Source of the DNA: CP2-2F sp034436355
GTDB lineage: Bacteria; Chloroflexota; Anaerolineae; Aggregatilineales; UBA2796
DNA: 64,000 nucleotides
Assembly: GCA_034436355.1 (NCBI GenBank)
Contig: DAOTVQ010000045.1
Coordinates: 4,820 to 68,819 of the forward strand
Direction: 5' to 3'
In this document: positions 49,500 to 56,876 of the stretch, in pieces
Position numbering within the stretch: position 1 is the first letter of the stretch
Layout of the letters: each line of letters starts with the position of its first letter
Notes under the pieces: model-generated
Told to the model about the DNA's origin: nothing
Database searches by the model: none
The model's input: only the letters and a program-made list of their open reading frames with translations
Translations under genes and position numbers: made by a program

Positions 49500-51428
49500 A
49501 TGACCAACAAATCAATCAAGCGTAACGGCAAAATGCAGTGGTATCGCGTTGACCTGCATATTCACACGCCTGCCTCTGCCGATTACCAAGAGCCGAATGC
49601 GACTTATCTTGATATTTTGCGCCGTGCCGAAATGCGCGGCTTGGATATTATTGCGTTCACTGATCACAACACAGTTGCCGGCTATGGCGCCATGTACGAG
49701 GAGATCAAAACGCTGGAACTGCTGGCAGAGCGCGAGCGCGCTACGCCTGAAGAACGCCGCCGCCTTGCCGAGTACCGCCGCCTGCTCGATAAAATTTTGG
49801 TGCTGCCCGGCTTCGAGTTCACTGCCACCTTTGGCTTTCACGTTCTAGGGCTGTTTTCGCCCGCCTTGCGCGTCCGCCAAATTGAGCATATCTTGCTCAG
49901 CCTGCATGTGCCTGCCCAGTCCCTAGATGATGGCTTGACGAACGTTGGCGCTTCATCCGACGTGCTGACCGCCTACCGCATGATCAACGAGGCAGGCGGC
50001 ATCGCCATCGCCGCGCACGCCAACTCAACGCACGGCGTTGCCATGCGCGGCTTTGAGTTCGGCGGGCAGACGCGTATCGCCTACACCCAAGACCCTTACC
50101 TGCACTGCCTTGAAGTGACCGACCTTGATCGGCGCGGACGCGGCACCACTGCCCGCTTTTTCAATGGCACCAAGCCTGAATATCCCCGCCGTATGCGCTG
50201 CATTCAAGGCTCGGACGCGCACCGCATCACCAAAGACCCGCGCAACGAGAAAAATCTTGGGATTGGTGACCGCATCACCGAAGTGCTGCTGCCGGAACGC
50301 TCTTTCGAGGCACTCCGCGAGATGTTCACCAGCAACGACTTTGCCCGTTCGCGCCCTTACTTCGGCGGGCAGGAAGTTTACGACTATGTGCAAATGGCAC
50401 GCGAAGCAGGACCGAGCATTGTGCAGTCCTTCCATGAGAGCATGGCACGGCAGGGCGGCAAGCTCTACGCTGTAATCGCAGATGTGTGCGCCTTTGCCAA
50501 CACCAACGGCGGCACAGTCTACATCGGCGTCTCGGCAGATATGACCACCATTCCAGTCGGCGTCAACAACATTGGCGAGAGCATCGAGGCACTGCGCACA
50601 GAAATTGCGCGCAGCATCAATCCGCCCATTGAGGTGGAAATTGATGCACAAGAAATGTCCGATAAATCGGTCATCCGCATACAGGTGCCACGCGGCAACG
50701 ATTCGCCCTACGCCATTGATGATAACAAAATCTATGTGCGCGATGAGGCAGAGACCAGCCTTGCCGTCCGCGATGAGATTGTGCGCCTTGTGCTGAAGAA
50801 AATACAGCGCAGCGCACCTGCCCTTGAAGCGCCTAAAAAGACGACCGCCACGCTGCGTCCAGTCACGGTGCTGCCTGTTGCCGAAAGCCTGCCGCTGCCG
50901 CTCGCCAAAGCCGATCCAAGCGTCGAAGGCGTGCCGAGCAGTGCTGCTGTGCTGAGCGAGCCAGCCGCCGAACCTGCTAAGCGCACACGGCGCAGCCGCG
51001 CACCCTTGAAGCCACCCACTGGCACACCCACCCGCGATGACTCGGCGTTGGCAGGCGCACCGCGCACCGGTGTGGAGATCATCGGCACCGAGACGCGCAA
51101 AGGTGAGCAGTACCACATCATGCGCGATCTGCGGAATGGCAGCATCGTGAAGAACGTCACGCGCACCTCAGCACGCCGCCTGTGGCACTATGCCATTATG
51201 CAGCACGAGACCAATCCGGTCGATCTCAATTTGGTGCAGTGGGTTGGGAACGTGGGTTTGTGGAAGCGCTACAAGCGCGGTGGCGTCATCCGCTACGATT
51301 TGGTGCTGACCGAAGGCGGGCATACGCGCACCTTCTACGGCGTCACTGAGGATGGAATGCAGGGCGCTTGGGCGCAGTTCGTCAGCGATGAAGAACCGAC
51401 CATCATCGAGGACGCCAACGACGATTAA
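49500..51428 (+). CDS. Multidomain protein: PHP phosphoesterase, AlbA_2-like domain, unknown C-terminus
   Basis: The 642-residue protein starts with a PHP phosphoesterase domain (about 14-270). Its metal residues appear as H20/H22 in DLHIHTPAS, D55/H56 in AFTDHNTV, PGFEFTA, AIAAHANSTHG and GSDAHRI. A second domain (about 310-440) with VCAFANTNGGTVYIGVS and ARSINPPIEVEI resembles the AlbA_2 (Schlafen-like) putative nucleic-acid-binding family, although the usual preceding ESxxxEFK is not evident. A Pro/Ala-rich linker (about 440-525) leads to a C-terminal unit (about 530-642) I do not recognise, with NVTRTSARRLWHYAI. Function unknown. The combination suggests a nucleic acid-targeted phosphoesterase. 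An AT-rich N6-adenine methyltransferase follows. Confidence 0.75.
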   Translation: MTNKSIKRNGKMQWYRVDLHIHTPASADYQEPNATYLDILRRAEMRGLDIIAFTDHNTVAGYGAMYEEIKTLELLAERERATPEERRRLAEYRRLLDKILVLPGFEFTATFGFHVLGLFSPALRVRQIEHILLSLHVPAQSLDDGLTNVGASSDVLTAYRMINEAGGIAIAAHANSTHGVAMRGFEFGGQTRIAYTQDPYLHCLEVTDLDRRGRGTTARFFNGTKPEYPRRMRCIQGSDAHRITKDPRNEKNLGIGDRITEVLLPERSFEALREMFTSNDFARSRPYFGGQEVYDYVQMAREAGPSIVQSFHESMARQGGKLYAVIADVCAFANTNGGTVYIGVSADMTTIPVGVNNIGESIEALRTEIARSINPPIEVEIDAQEMSDKSVIRIQVPRGNDSPYAIDDNKIYVRDEAETSLAVRDEIVRLVLKKIQRSAPALEAPKKTTATLRPVTVLPVAESLPLPLAKADPSVEGVPSSAAVLSEPAAEPAKRTRRSRAPLKPPTGTPTRDDSALAGAPRTGVEIIGTETRKGEQYHIMRDLRNGSIVKNVTRTSARRLWHYAIMQHETNPVDLNLVQWVGNVGLWKRYKRGGVIRYDLVLTEGGHTRTFYGVTEDGMQGAWAQFVSDEEPTIIEDANDD

Positions 51429-51436
51429 GAAAGGCT

Positions 51437-51460
51437 GCGGGCGGAACAAGTTCCGCCCGC
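51437..51460. terminator. Perfect inverted repeat after the PHP/AlbA_2-like gene
   Basis: GCGGGCGGAAC (51437-51447) pairs exactly with GTTCCGCCCGC (51450-51460), separated by two bases. It starts nine bases after the stop codon. No T-run follows. It probably closes the upstream transcript and separates it from the methyltransferase gene. Confidence 0.55.
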
Positions 51461-51610
51461 ATGTATAACGCGATCTTTCGCAGGGGTCGGGTCTGCCCGA
51501 TCTGTGAACCTGCGCGCAAAACAGCGTATATTCTATTCATTTTCCCATTTGTTATCTTCACTAACCTAACACACAGAACCGCACTTTTGTGTTGCATTTA
51601 GAGGGGTTCA

Positions 51611-53089
51611 ATGTCCCAAAACCTACCTTCACCGTACTCTGATGAAACGCCAGCTGCTTACGCCGCACGGCTTGGAGAATGGTACATTGCAAAGTACGGC
51701 ACGAAAAAGGCTTTGGGACAATATTTTACACCGCGCTCTGTGGCATCTTTTATGGCAAGTCTCTTGCTCCCTTCACAAGGATACAAGCGCGTTTTAGACC
51801 CTTGTGCAGGAACAGGTATTTTGGCTTGTTCTGTATGTGAAATATTATCCGAAGATATTGACTTGGTTGTCTACGAAGTTGACTCTGATTTAGCCATTTA
51901 TTTAGAAGCCAGTCTGCAATACTTAAAAATGTGGATGCAAGCACGCCAGCGTGTGTTGCGATTTGAAATTATACGCGGCGACTTCATTATGGCACAGGCT
52001 TGGGCGTTGCAATGGAGTAGCACAAATATTTTTGATATTGTGATCATCAATCCCCCTTACTTCAAACTTGCCAAAGCCGATATGCGGGCAAAAGCTACCG
52101 CTGTTATTATTCATGGTCAACCCAACATCTATGCCATTTTTATGGCGCTTAGCGCAGCCCTTCTCAAGGAAAACGGTCAATTAGTCTGCCTTACGCCACG
52201 GAGTTACGCCTCAGGGCAATATTTCAAACAATTTCGACAATTCTTCTTCGGAAAGGTGTCGCCTAAGGCTGTGCATTTATTTGAGTCACGGCGTGACCTT
52301 TTCAATAATGTTTTACAAGAGTCGATTATATTGCTGGCAGAGCGTACCCATCACAACTCGCTTGTGCGTGTTTCAACAAGTACCAGCGCAACCGATTTGA
52401 GTGAATGTGTTATCCAACGTTTGCCCTTGTCAGAGGTTTTGAAAGATAACATTCTCCATCTAGCCACCTCAGAAGAGCAAGCAACTACTCTAGCGCGTGT
52501 ACGAGGGTGGTCAGCACGCCTGCACGATTACGGACTGCGCGTCTCAACAGGTCCTGTGGTAGCTTTTCGTGCCACACACTTCGTCACCGCTACAGGCAAT
52601 GTCCCTGAGACACATGTGCCGTTATTATGGATGCAGAATGTTCGTCCAATGCGCGTACTATGGACGCTACCACATGAAGGGCAATATATACTCCGCCAAG
52701 GTGCAGAGAAACTCCTCATCCCTAATCAGAACTATGTACTGATACGGCGCTTCACCGCCAAAGAAGAACGGCAGCGTTTAGTTGCTGCTGCTTACTTAGC
52801 TCATCTTGAAACACCGCTAATTGGGCTTGAAAATCACCTCAATTATATTCATCGCCCAGGTGATTATTTAAGTGTTGAAGAAGCACAAGGCTTTGCAGCA
52901 CTGCTAAACAGCCAATTGATGAATGATTATTTCCGAACCTTCAACGGTAACACCCAAGTGAGTGCTACGGAACTTATGGCTTTACCGCTTCCACCCTTAG
53001 ATGCTATTCGGGAAATGGGCAGGCGAGTGCTTGAAGGTATCGTTGACTGTGATGCTTTAGTTGCAGATGTGTTGAATGTCTATGTCTAA
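51611..53089 (+). CDS. Solitary N6-adenine DNA methyltransferase (gamma class)
   Basis: The 492-residue protein has SAM motif I at residues 63-69 (DPCAGTG), preceded by GQYFTP, and the catalytic NPPY at 147-150, the gamma-class order typical of adenine methylases such as the Eco57I and PstI/BsuBI modification enzymes. The C-terminal half (about 260-490) is a plausible target-recognition region, with GLENHLNYIHRPG near 400. No restriction partner is adjacent. The gene is AT-richer than its neighbours (20 G/C of 60 at 51841-51900, compared with 38 of 60 at 50101-50160 and 32 of 60 at 53221-53280), suggesting horizontal acquisition. Confidence 0.88.
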   Translation: MSQNLPSPYSDETPAAYAARLGEWYIAKYGTKKALGQYFTPRSVASFMASLLLPSQGYKRVLDPCAGTGILACSVCEILSEDIDLVVYEVDSDLAIYLEASLQYLKMWMQARQRVLRFEIIRGDFIMAQAWALQWSSTNIFDIVIINPPYFKLAKADMRAKATAVIIHGQPNIYAIFMALSAALLKENGQLVCLTPRSYASGQYFKQFRQFFFGKVSPKAVHLFESRRDLFNNVLQESIILLAERTHHNSLVRVSTSTSATDLSECVIQRLPLSEVLKDNILHLATSEEQATTLARVRGWSARLHDYGLRVSTGPVVAFRATHFVTATGNVPETHVPLLWMQNVRPMRVLWTLPHEGQYILRQGAEKLLIPNQNYVLIRRFTAKEERQRLVAAAYLAHLETPLIGLENHLNYIHRPGDYLSVEEAQGFAALLNSQLMNDYFRTFNGNTQVSATELMALPLPPLDAIREMGRRVLEGIVDCDALVADVLNVYV

Positions 53090-53132
53090 GCTGCAAGAGG
53101 CACAAGCTATCTACAGAACATGATAAGTTACC

Positions 53133-53141
53133 TGATATAAT
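53133..53141 (+). promoter_or_regulatory. Extended -10 promoter of the cytochrome P450 gene
   Basis: TG at 53133-53134 with TATAAT at 53136-53141 gives a perfect extended -10, with no clear -35. Transcription would start about 27 bases before the P450 ATG at 53175, within the 85-base gap after the methyltransferase. Confidence 0.6.
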
Positions 53142-53174
53142 CTTAAGGCGTTTGCCAACCGAGAAAGGTGTGTT

Positions 53175-54518
53175 ATGACCCTAACTGCCATTCCACGCGC
53201 CAAGAGCCACCCACTCTTGGGTAATTTCCGCGAGTTTCGGACCAACCCACTGGCATTCTTCACTGATCTTGCCCGCCAACACGGCAAAATCGCGCAGTTC
53301 AAACTTGGTCCACAGACGTTCTACATCGTGTATGATCCCGATATGATCCGCGAGATTCTCGTGACCAATCACGCCGTGATGCACCGTGTAGAGCGCATTG
53401 CAGGCATTTTGAAAAAGACGATGGGTGATAGCCTGCTAACCACCGATGGCGAATGGTGGCGCAAACAGCGTAAGCTGATCCAACCCGCCTTTCACCACCA
53501 ACAAATTGCCAGCTATGCCCAGATCATGGTGAATGAGGCACTTCAGATTACTGCCTTGTGGCAAGATGGCGCCGTGCGCGATCTTGAAAAAGATATGGAT
53601 CGCATGACGCTGGCAATTGTGACCGGCGCTTTATTCCATGATGACGGCGCCAGCAAAGCACACCTGATCGCGGAAGGCATTCGGCAACTTCAGGAATTTG
53701 GCACACAGCAAATGGCAGCCATCATCCAGCTGCCCGAATGGATACAAACACCGCTGCGGCGCAAGCAAAAAAGCGGCTCTGCCGTGCTGCGTGAGGCAAT
53801 TTTGCAAGTTATTCGGGCGCGGCGCACCTCTGGTGAAAACAAGGCAGATTTACTCTCAATGCTCATCAATGCCAAAGACGAGGAAAGTGGACAAGGCATG
53901 GATGATGAGACGATCTGCAATGAAGTGCTAACGCTCTATTTGGCGGGCTACGATACAACTGCCCTCACCCTCACCTTCACCTGGTACGAGTTAGCACGCC
54001 ACCCTGAAATTGAGGCGAAATTCCACGCCGAACTTGCACAGGTGCTAGGCGAACGTCTGCCAACGCTTGCCGATCTGCGCAGTTTGGAATACACCACGTT
54101 CATCTTCAAAGAAACGCTGCGGATGTACCCACCGACGTGGTTCAATGCACGCCAAGCCACGCAAGCCGTGCAGATTGGTGGCTACCGCTTCCAAAAAGGC
54201 GATGTGTTGTTCATGAGTCCGTATGTCACGCACCGCGATCCGCGTTGGTGGCAAGCCGCAGAGACTTACCTGCCCGAACGGTTCGCCAACGATGCTGAGG
54301 CGACCTGGCACAAGTTCCAATACATGCCCTTTGGTGGTGGCAATCATATTTGCATTGGCAACCAATTCGCCATGATGGAAGGCGTGTTGGCGTTGGCAAC
54401 CATTGGGCAAAAGTACCGCTTTGCGCTCACCGAACCTGATCAGAAGGTCACCTTAGAGCCGCAAATCACGATGGGTCCGAAAGGCGGGCTGCCGCTGCGG
54501 ATCATCAAGCGCGGCTAG
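53175..54518 (+). CDS. Cytochrome P450 monooxygenase
   Basis: The 447-residue soluble P450 has the I-helix motif AGYDTTALT (about residues 257-265), the K-helix ExxR in FKETLRMYPP and the heme-binding loop FGGGNHICIGN with the thiolate C393. It lacks a membrane anchor and a fused reductase, so it needs external redox partners, none of which is nearby. The substrate cannot be told from sequence. It has a promoter of its own and is followed by a hairpin before the convergent decarboxylase gene. Confidence 0.95.
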   Translation: MTLTAIPRAKSHPLLGNFREFRTNPLAFFTDLARQHGKIAQFKLGPQTFYIVYDPDMIREILVTNHAVMHRVERIAGILKKTMGDSLLTTDGEWWRKQRKLIQPAFHHQQIASYAQIMVNEALQITALWQDGAVRDLEKDMDRMTLAIVTGALFHDDGASKAHLIAEGIRQLQEFGTQQMAAIIQLPEWIQTPLRRKQKSGSAVLREAILQVIRARRTSGENKADLLSMLINAKDEESGQGMDDETICNEVLTLYLAGYDTTALTLTFTWYELARHPEIEAKFHAELAQVLGERLPTLADLRSLEYTTFIFKETLRMYPPTWFNARQATQAVQIGGYRFQKGDVLFMSPYVTHRDPRWWQAAETYLPERFANDAEATWHKFQYMPFGGGNHICIGNQFAMMEGVLALATIGQKYRFALTEPDQKVTLEPQITMGPKGGLPLRIIKRG

Positions 54519-54522
54519 AAAA

Positions 54523-54557
54523 CAGTGAGGCGACTCATACCGTGAATCGCCTCACTG
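54523..54557. terminator. Bidirectional terminator between P450 and decarboxylase genes
   Basis: CAGTGAGGCGA (54523-54533) pairs perfectly with TCGCCTCACTG (54547-54557) across a 13-base loop. On the minus strand it is followed by TTTTC. It lies between two convergent genes and could end both transcripts. Confidence 0.75.
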
Positions 54558-54589
54558 CCTAGCCATGCAGTTAGATAGCCAATGATCAG

Positions 54590-55996
54590 TCAGCCATAGC
54601 CAAGTGCGCCGAGCATGGCTGGTGCATCTTGCCCACCTTCGTATTGCAGCAGTGCCGCACCGTCGGCATCTTCATCAAGGATCAACTCGCCACCTTCGGG
54701 CAGCAGGCAGTGATGCGCGCCGTGCCGTCCGCCAAGCGTTTCCTGATAGGCGCCGCACTCAAAGAAGCCGATCACCAAGCCGTCCGTATTGGCAGGCAGC
54801 AGCAGCGGCTCAGCGTTCATGCTGCGCGTCGGATACACATCATCATGATCGCAGGTTAAGCCGGCAAGGCGCGCCTGCACAAAGGCGCCCTCCCAATTAT
54901 TGGCAGGCAGCACGGTGAACGGCTCACCCAATGCCCACGCATCCGGGAAGTTGCTCATGATGCTGCCATCTATCATGTAGTATGGCACGCCATCGGCGCC
55001 CATGCGCGTCTTGACCACCTTAAAGAGCTTCATGGCGTGATCTTGCACCATGTAGCGCCCTGTCTCAAAGATCAGGTCAGGCGCTGGCACGCCTTCCTCA
55101 GCGCAGACCGCCATGATCGTGCCGAGCGTTTGGCGCATCCACGCCTCAAAGTGCATCCCGCTGTAGCGCGCTGGCAAGCCGCCGCCAAAGTTGAAGCGGT
55201 GCAGCGTTGGCGCCTGCCGATAGAGCGCCGCATAGCCGCGCAAGCTGTGGATGAGCGCCGTCTGATAGCTTAGCCCGCGCCCTGCCGAAACGGTCTGCAT
55301 GGCATGGTAGGTCGTCAGGCGCAGATGCTCAGTGGCGGCAAGCCGTTCGGCGGCATAGCGCATTTCCTCTGCACCCAAGCCAAACCGATTAGGCTGATCA
55401 GAGAGCGTGCGCGCCCGCAAGCCAACCTCAAAGGGCTGCCCTGCTGCGGCGAACACTTCCAGTTCTTCCAGATCGTCAAAGATCGGCAGCACGTTCTCAA
55501 AGCCCTCGCCGTGCAAGCGCAGCAGCGCATTGGCGTAGCGCGGAATCTTAAAGCCGTTTGCCAAGATCGGGCGGCTGTGATCCAGCCAGCCATTGGCGGC
55601 GGCGTGGCGCAGCACGTCTACATCAAAGGCGGAGGAACACTCGTAGGCGGCGCCCGCCGCTAACAGTGTTTTGACAACTGGCGCAGCAGGGTTCGCCTTG
55701 CTGGCGTAGGCGATCAACGCCTCACGTGGGTAGCCAAGCTGTGCCTTCGCAGCGGCAAAGGTAGCCTTTAGGTAGGCGTAGTTCTCGCGCAGGGCGCTCA
55801 GGCGGCGCACATACAGCGGCGTCGCAGGGCGCTCAAGGCGTCCGTTGGCAAAGACGGGACGGTTGACCAACGCCATGACATCAACGCCGCGATAAAACAG
55901 GCGTCCATCGGCAATCTCATAGCCTGCGGGCAGTGCAGGCGCCGCGGTAAATGGCAGCGGAAGCGTCTCTAAGCGTGTGCGTGGAAGCGCGCTCAT
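54590..55996 (-). CDS. Fold-III PLP-dependent decarboxylase (arginine/ornithine/diaminopimelate type)
   Basis: The 468-residue protein has the alanine-racemase-like barrel with PLP lysine K100 in AYASKANP, the phosphate-binding loop FNFGGGLPARY and the second active-site cysteine in GLTCDHDDVYP. It belongs to group IV decarboxylases of arginine, ornithine, diaminopimelate or carboxynorspermidine. LTCDHDD resembles LTCDSD of biosynthetic arginine decarboxylase, but the chain is shorter than SpeA (about 630) because it lacks the inserted domains. The substrate is unresolved. It is the only gene of its transcript and follows a long leader with a strong promoter and an internal terminator. Confidence 0.8.
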   Translation of the reverse strand: MSALPRTRLETLPLPFTAAPALPAGYEIADGRLFYRGVDVMALVNRPVFANGRLERPATPLYVRRLSALRENYAYLKATFAAAKAQLGYPREALIAYASKANPAAPVVKTLLAAGAAYECSSAFDVDVLRHAAANGWLDHSRPILANGFKIPRYANALLRLHGEGFENVLPIFDDLEELEVFAAAGQPFEVGLRARTLSDQPNRFGLGAEEMRYAAERLAATEHLRLTTYHAMQTVSAGRGLSYQTALIHSLRGYAALYRQAPTLHRFNFGGGLPARYSGMHFEAWMRQTLGTIMAVCAEEGVPAPDLIFETGRYMVQDHAMKLFKVVKTRMGADGVPYYMIDGSIMSNFPDAWALGEPFTVLPANNWEGAFVQARLAGLTCDHDDVYPTRSMNAEPLLLPANTDGLVIGFFECGAYQETLGGRHGAHHCLLPEGGELILDEDADGAALLQYEGGQDAPAMLGALGYG

Positions 55997-56033
55997 TCTC
56001 CTCTTTTCTTAGACCTCGTGTCTTGTGTGTGCA

Positions 56034-56055
56034 GCGGCACAGCCTAACGTGCCGC
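56034..56055 (-). promoter_or_regulatory. Hairpin near the decarboxylase ribosome-binding site
   Basis: GCGGCAC (56034-56040) pairs with GTGCCGC (56049-56055) around an eight-base loop. It lies about 40 bases before the start codon at 55996 and just downstream of the leader terminator. It may influence ribosome access to AAGAGGAG. Inferred from pairing only. Confidence 0.45.
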
Positions 56056-56072
56056 ATCGCCAACGAATAGGC

Positions 56073-56103
56073 AAACAAAAGCCGCCACGTCTTACGCGGC
56101 GGC
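56073..56103 (-). terminator. Intrinsic terminator inside the decarboxylase leader
   Basis: On the minus strand, a nine-base stem (56103-56095 with 56089-56081, including one G-U pair) has a five-base loop and is followed by TTTTGTTT (56080-56073). It is a good intrinsic terminator but lies upstream of the decarboxylase start codon, between promoter and gene, as in an attenuator or riboswitch. Confidence 0.8.
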
Positions 56104-56132
56104 GGCACACAAACAGAGGCAGCCCAAGCGCG

Positions 56133-56228
56133 CTAGGCGTGGTGGAAAGCCAGCTTCACCGTGCGCGGTGCGCTAACGGCGTGCTGCAAAGGGATGGTCA
56201 GGGCAGACCGTTTTACATGGGCAAGCAT
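56133..56228 (-). CDS. Candidate 31-residue leader peptide
   Basis: ATG at 56228 opens a frame of 31 codons ending in TAG at 56133, about 30 bases before the leader terminator. It starts MLAHVKRSAL and ends FHHA, and contains three Arg or Lys codons in the middle. There is no clear Shine-Dalgarno. Its place between promoter and terminator would suit attenuation control, but coding is unproven and no homologue was recognised. Confidence 0.35.
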   Translation of the reverse strand: MLAHVKRSALTIPLQHAVSAPRTVKLAFHHA

Positions 56229-56263
56229 AAAGCCCGTTCAACTAGCCAACGATGATGTTATGC

Positions 56264-56291
56264 ATTATAGAACATGCGGCGCGGCTGTCAA
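56264..56291 (-). promoter_or_regulatory. Consensus promoter of the decarboxylase leader
   Basis: On the minus strand, TTGACA (56291-56286) and TATAAT (56269-56264) are both perfect and spaced by 16 bases. The predicted start near 56257 leaves a leader of about 260 bases before the start codon at 55996. The leader holds a 31-codon frame, several hairpins and an intrinsic terminator. The whole interval 55997-56413 has no other recognised gene. Confidence 0.82.
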
Positions 56292-56413
56292 TCCGTCCAG
56301 CGGGCATGTTGCAAGAATGTTGCTTTTTGTTGTGGATTTTTCAGGCGTTTAGCGGCTGCTGATGAGCCTTCCCGCACGCTTAAAGATTGATAAGCGGCGT
56401 GTGTGTCATAAAC

Positions 56414-56700
56414 TTATGACACCTGTTCGCTTGCGCGCAGCGCACCCCTTGAGAGCAAGATCACCGCGCTTAGGATCAGCACGCCGCCAAGCACGCGCAG
56501 TTCGGTGAGCGCCTGCCCCAACAGCAGTGCCGCCAGTAATAGGCTTACCACTGGCTCCAGCGTCGAGAGCAGCGCCGCCAAAAGACCAAGCGCAATGCCA
56601 AGTGGCTGCCCATCTTGTTTGCCGCCAACAGAAAGTTTGCATTGTTGTTTCCCCAGCCTGTGAGCGCCCAGATGGACGCACCGCTTAAAAAATGAATGGG
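56414..56700 (-). pseudogene. Remnant of an EamA (DMT) family transporter
   Basis: The C-terminal end of an EamA transporter is readable on the minus strand: LLAALLSTLEPVVSLLLAAL and GQALTELRVLGGVLILSAVI, ending at a stop at 56414. The preceding segment GASIWALTGWGNNNANFLLA reads in another frame, so a frameshift lies near 56600-56620. At least the first eight membrane segments are missing, and the remnant stops just before the dispersed repeat at 56736. It is probably non-functional. Confidence 0.7.
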
Positions 56701-56717
56701 TCGGACTCGTCCGACCC
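56685..56717 (-). terminator. Terminator after the isocitrate dehydrogenase gene
   Basis: GGGTCGGAC (56698-56706) pairs perfectly with GTCCGACCC (56709-56717) with a two-base spacer. On the minus strand it is followed, after four bases, by a stretch including TTTTTT. It lies downstream of the minus-strand icd gene, beyond the repeat. Confidence 0.6.
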
Positions 56718-56735
56718 TTGCGACAATGCACGTTT

Positions 56736-56836
56736 TACCCCTATCCCTAGCCCTTTCCCACACGCGAGGACAGGGAATCAGCGGTAAGCTGAAAAGTCCC
56801 GCCCTGTCTACAGGGCGGGATTTAGAGTGGGGTGAA
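56736..56836 (+). repeat. Dispersed intergenic repeat, copy 2
   Basis: This stretch of about 100 bases matches copy 1 at 38276-38377 through ctatccctagccctttccc, gcgagga, agggaatcag, the hairpin CCCGCCC-tgtctac-GGGCGGG and a gattta end. It lies between the EamA remnant and the icd stop codon. No open frame or terminal repeat signature of an insertion sequence is seen. Confidence 0.75.
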
Positions 56837-56876
56837 TTTTACTGCCCTCAGGTCATTGTGCGTAAAGGCAGCCGCC

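Noticed and set aside
50025..51116. A 363-codon minus-strand frame within the PHP/AlbA_2-like gene
   Set aside because: It is the reverse complement of conserved PHP and AlbA_2-like coding sequence and shows no recognisable protein features.
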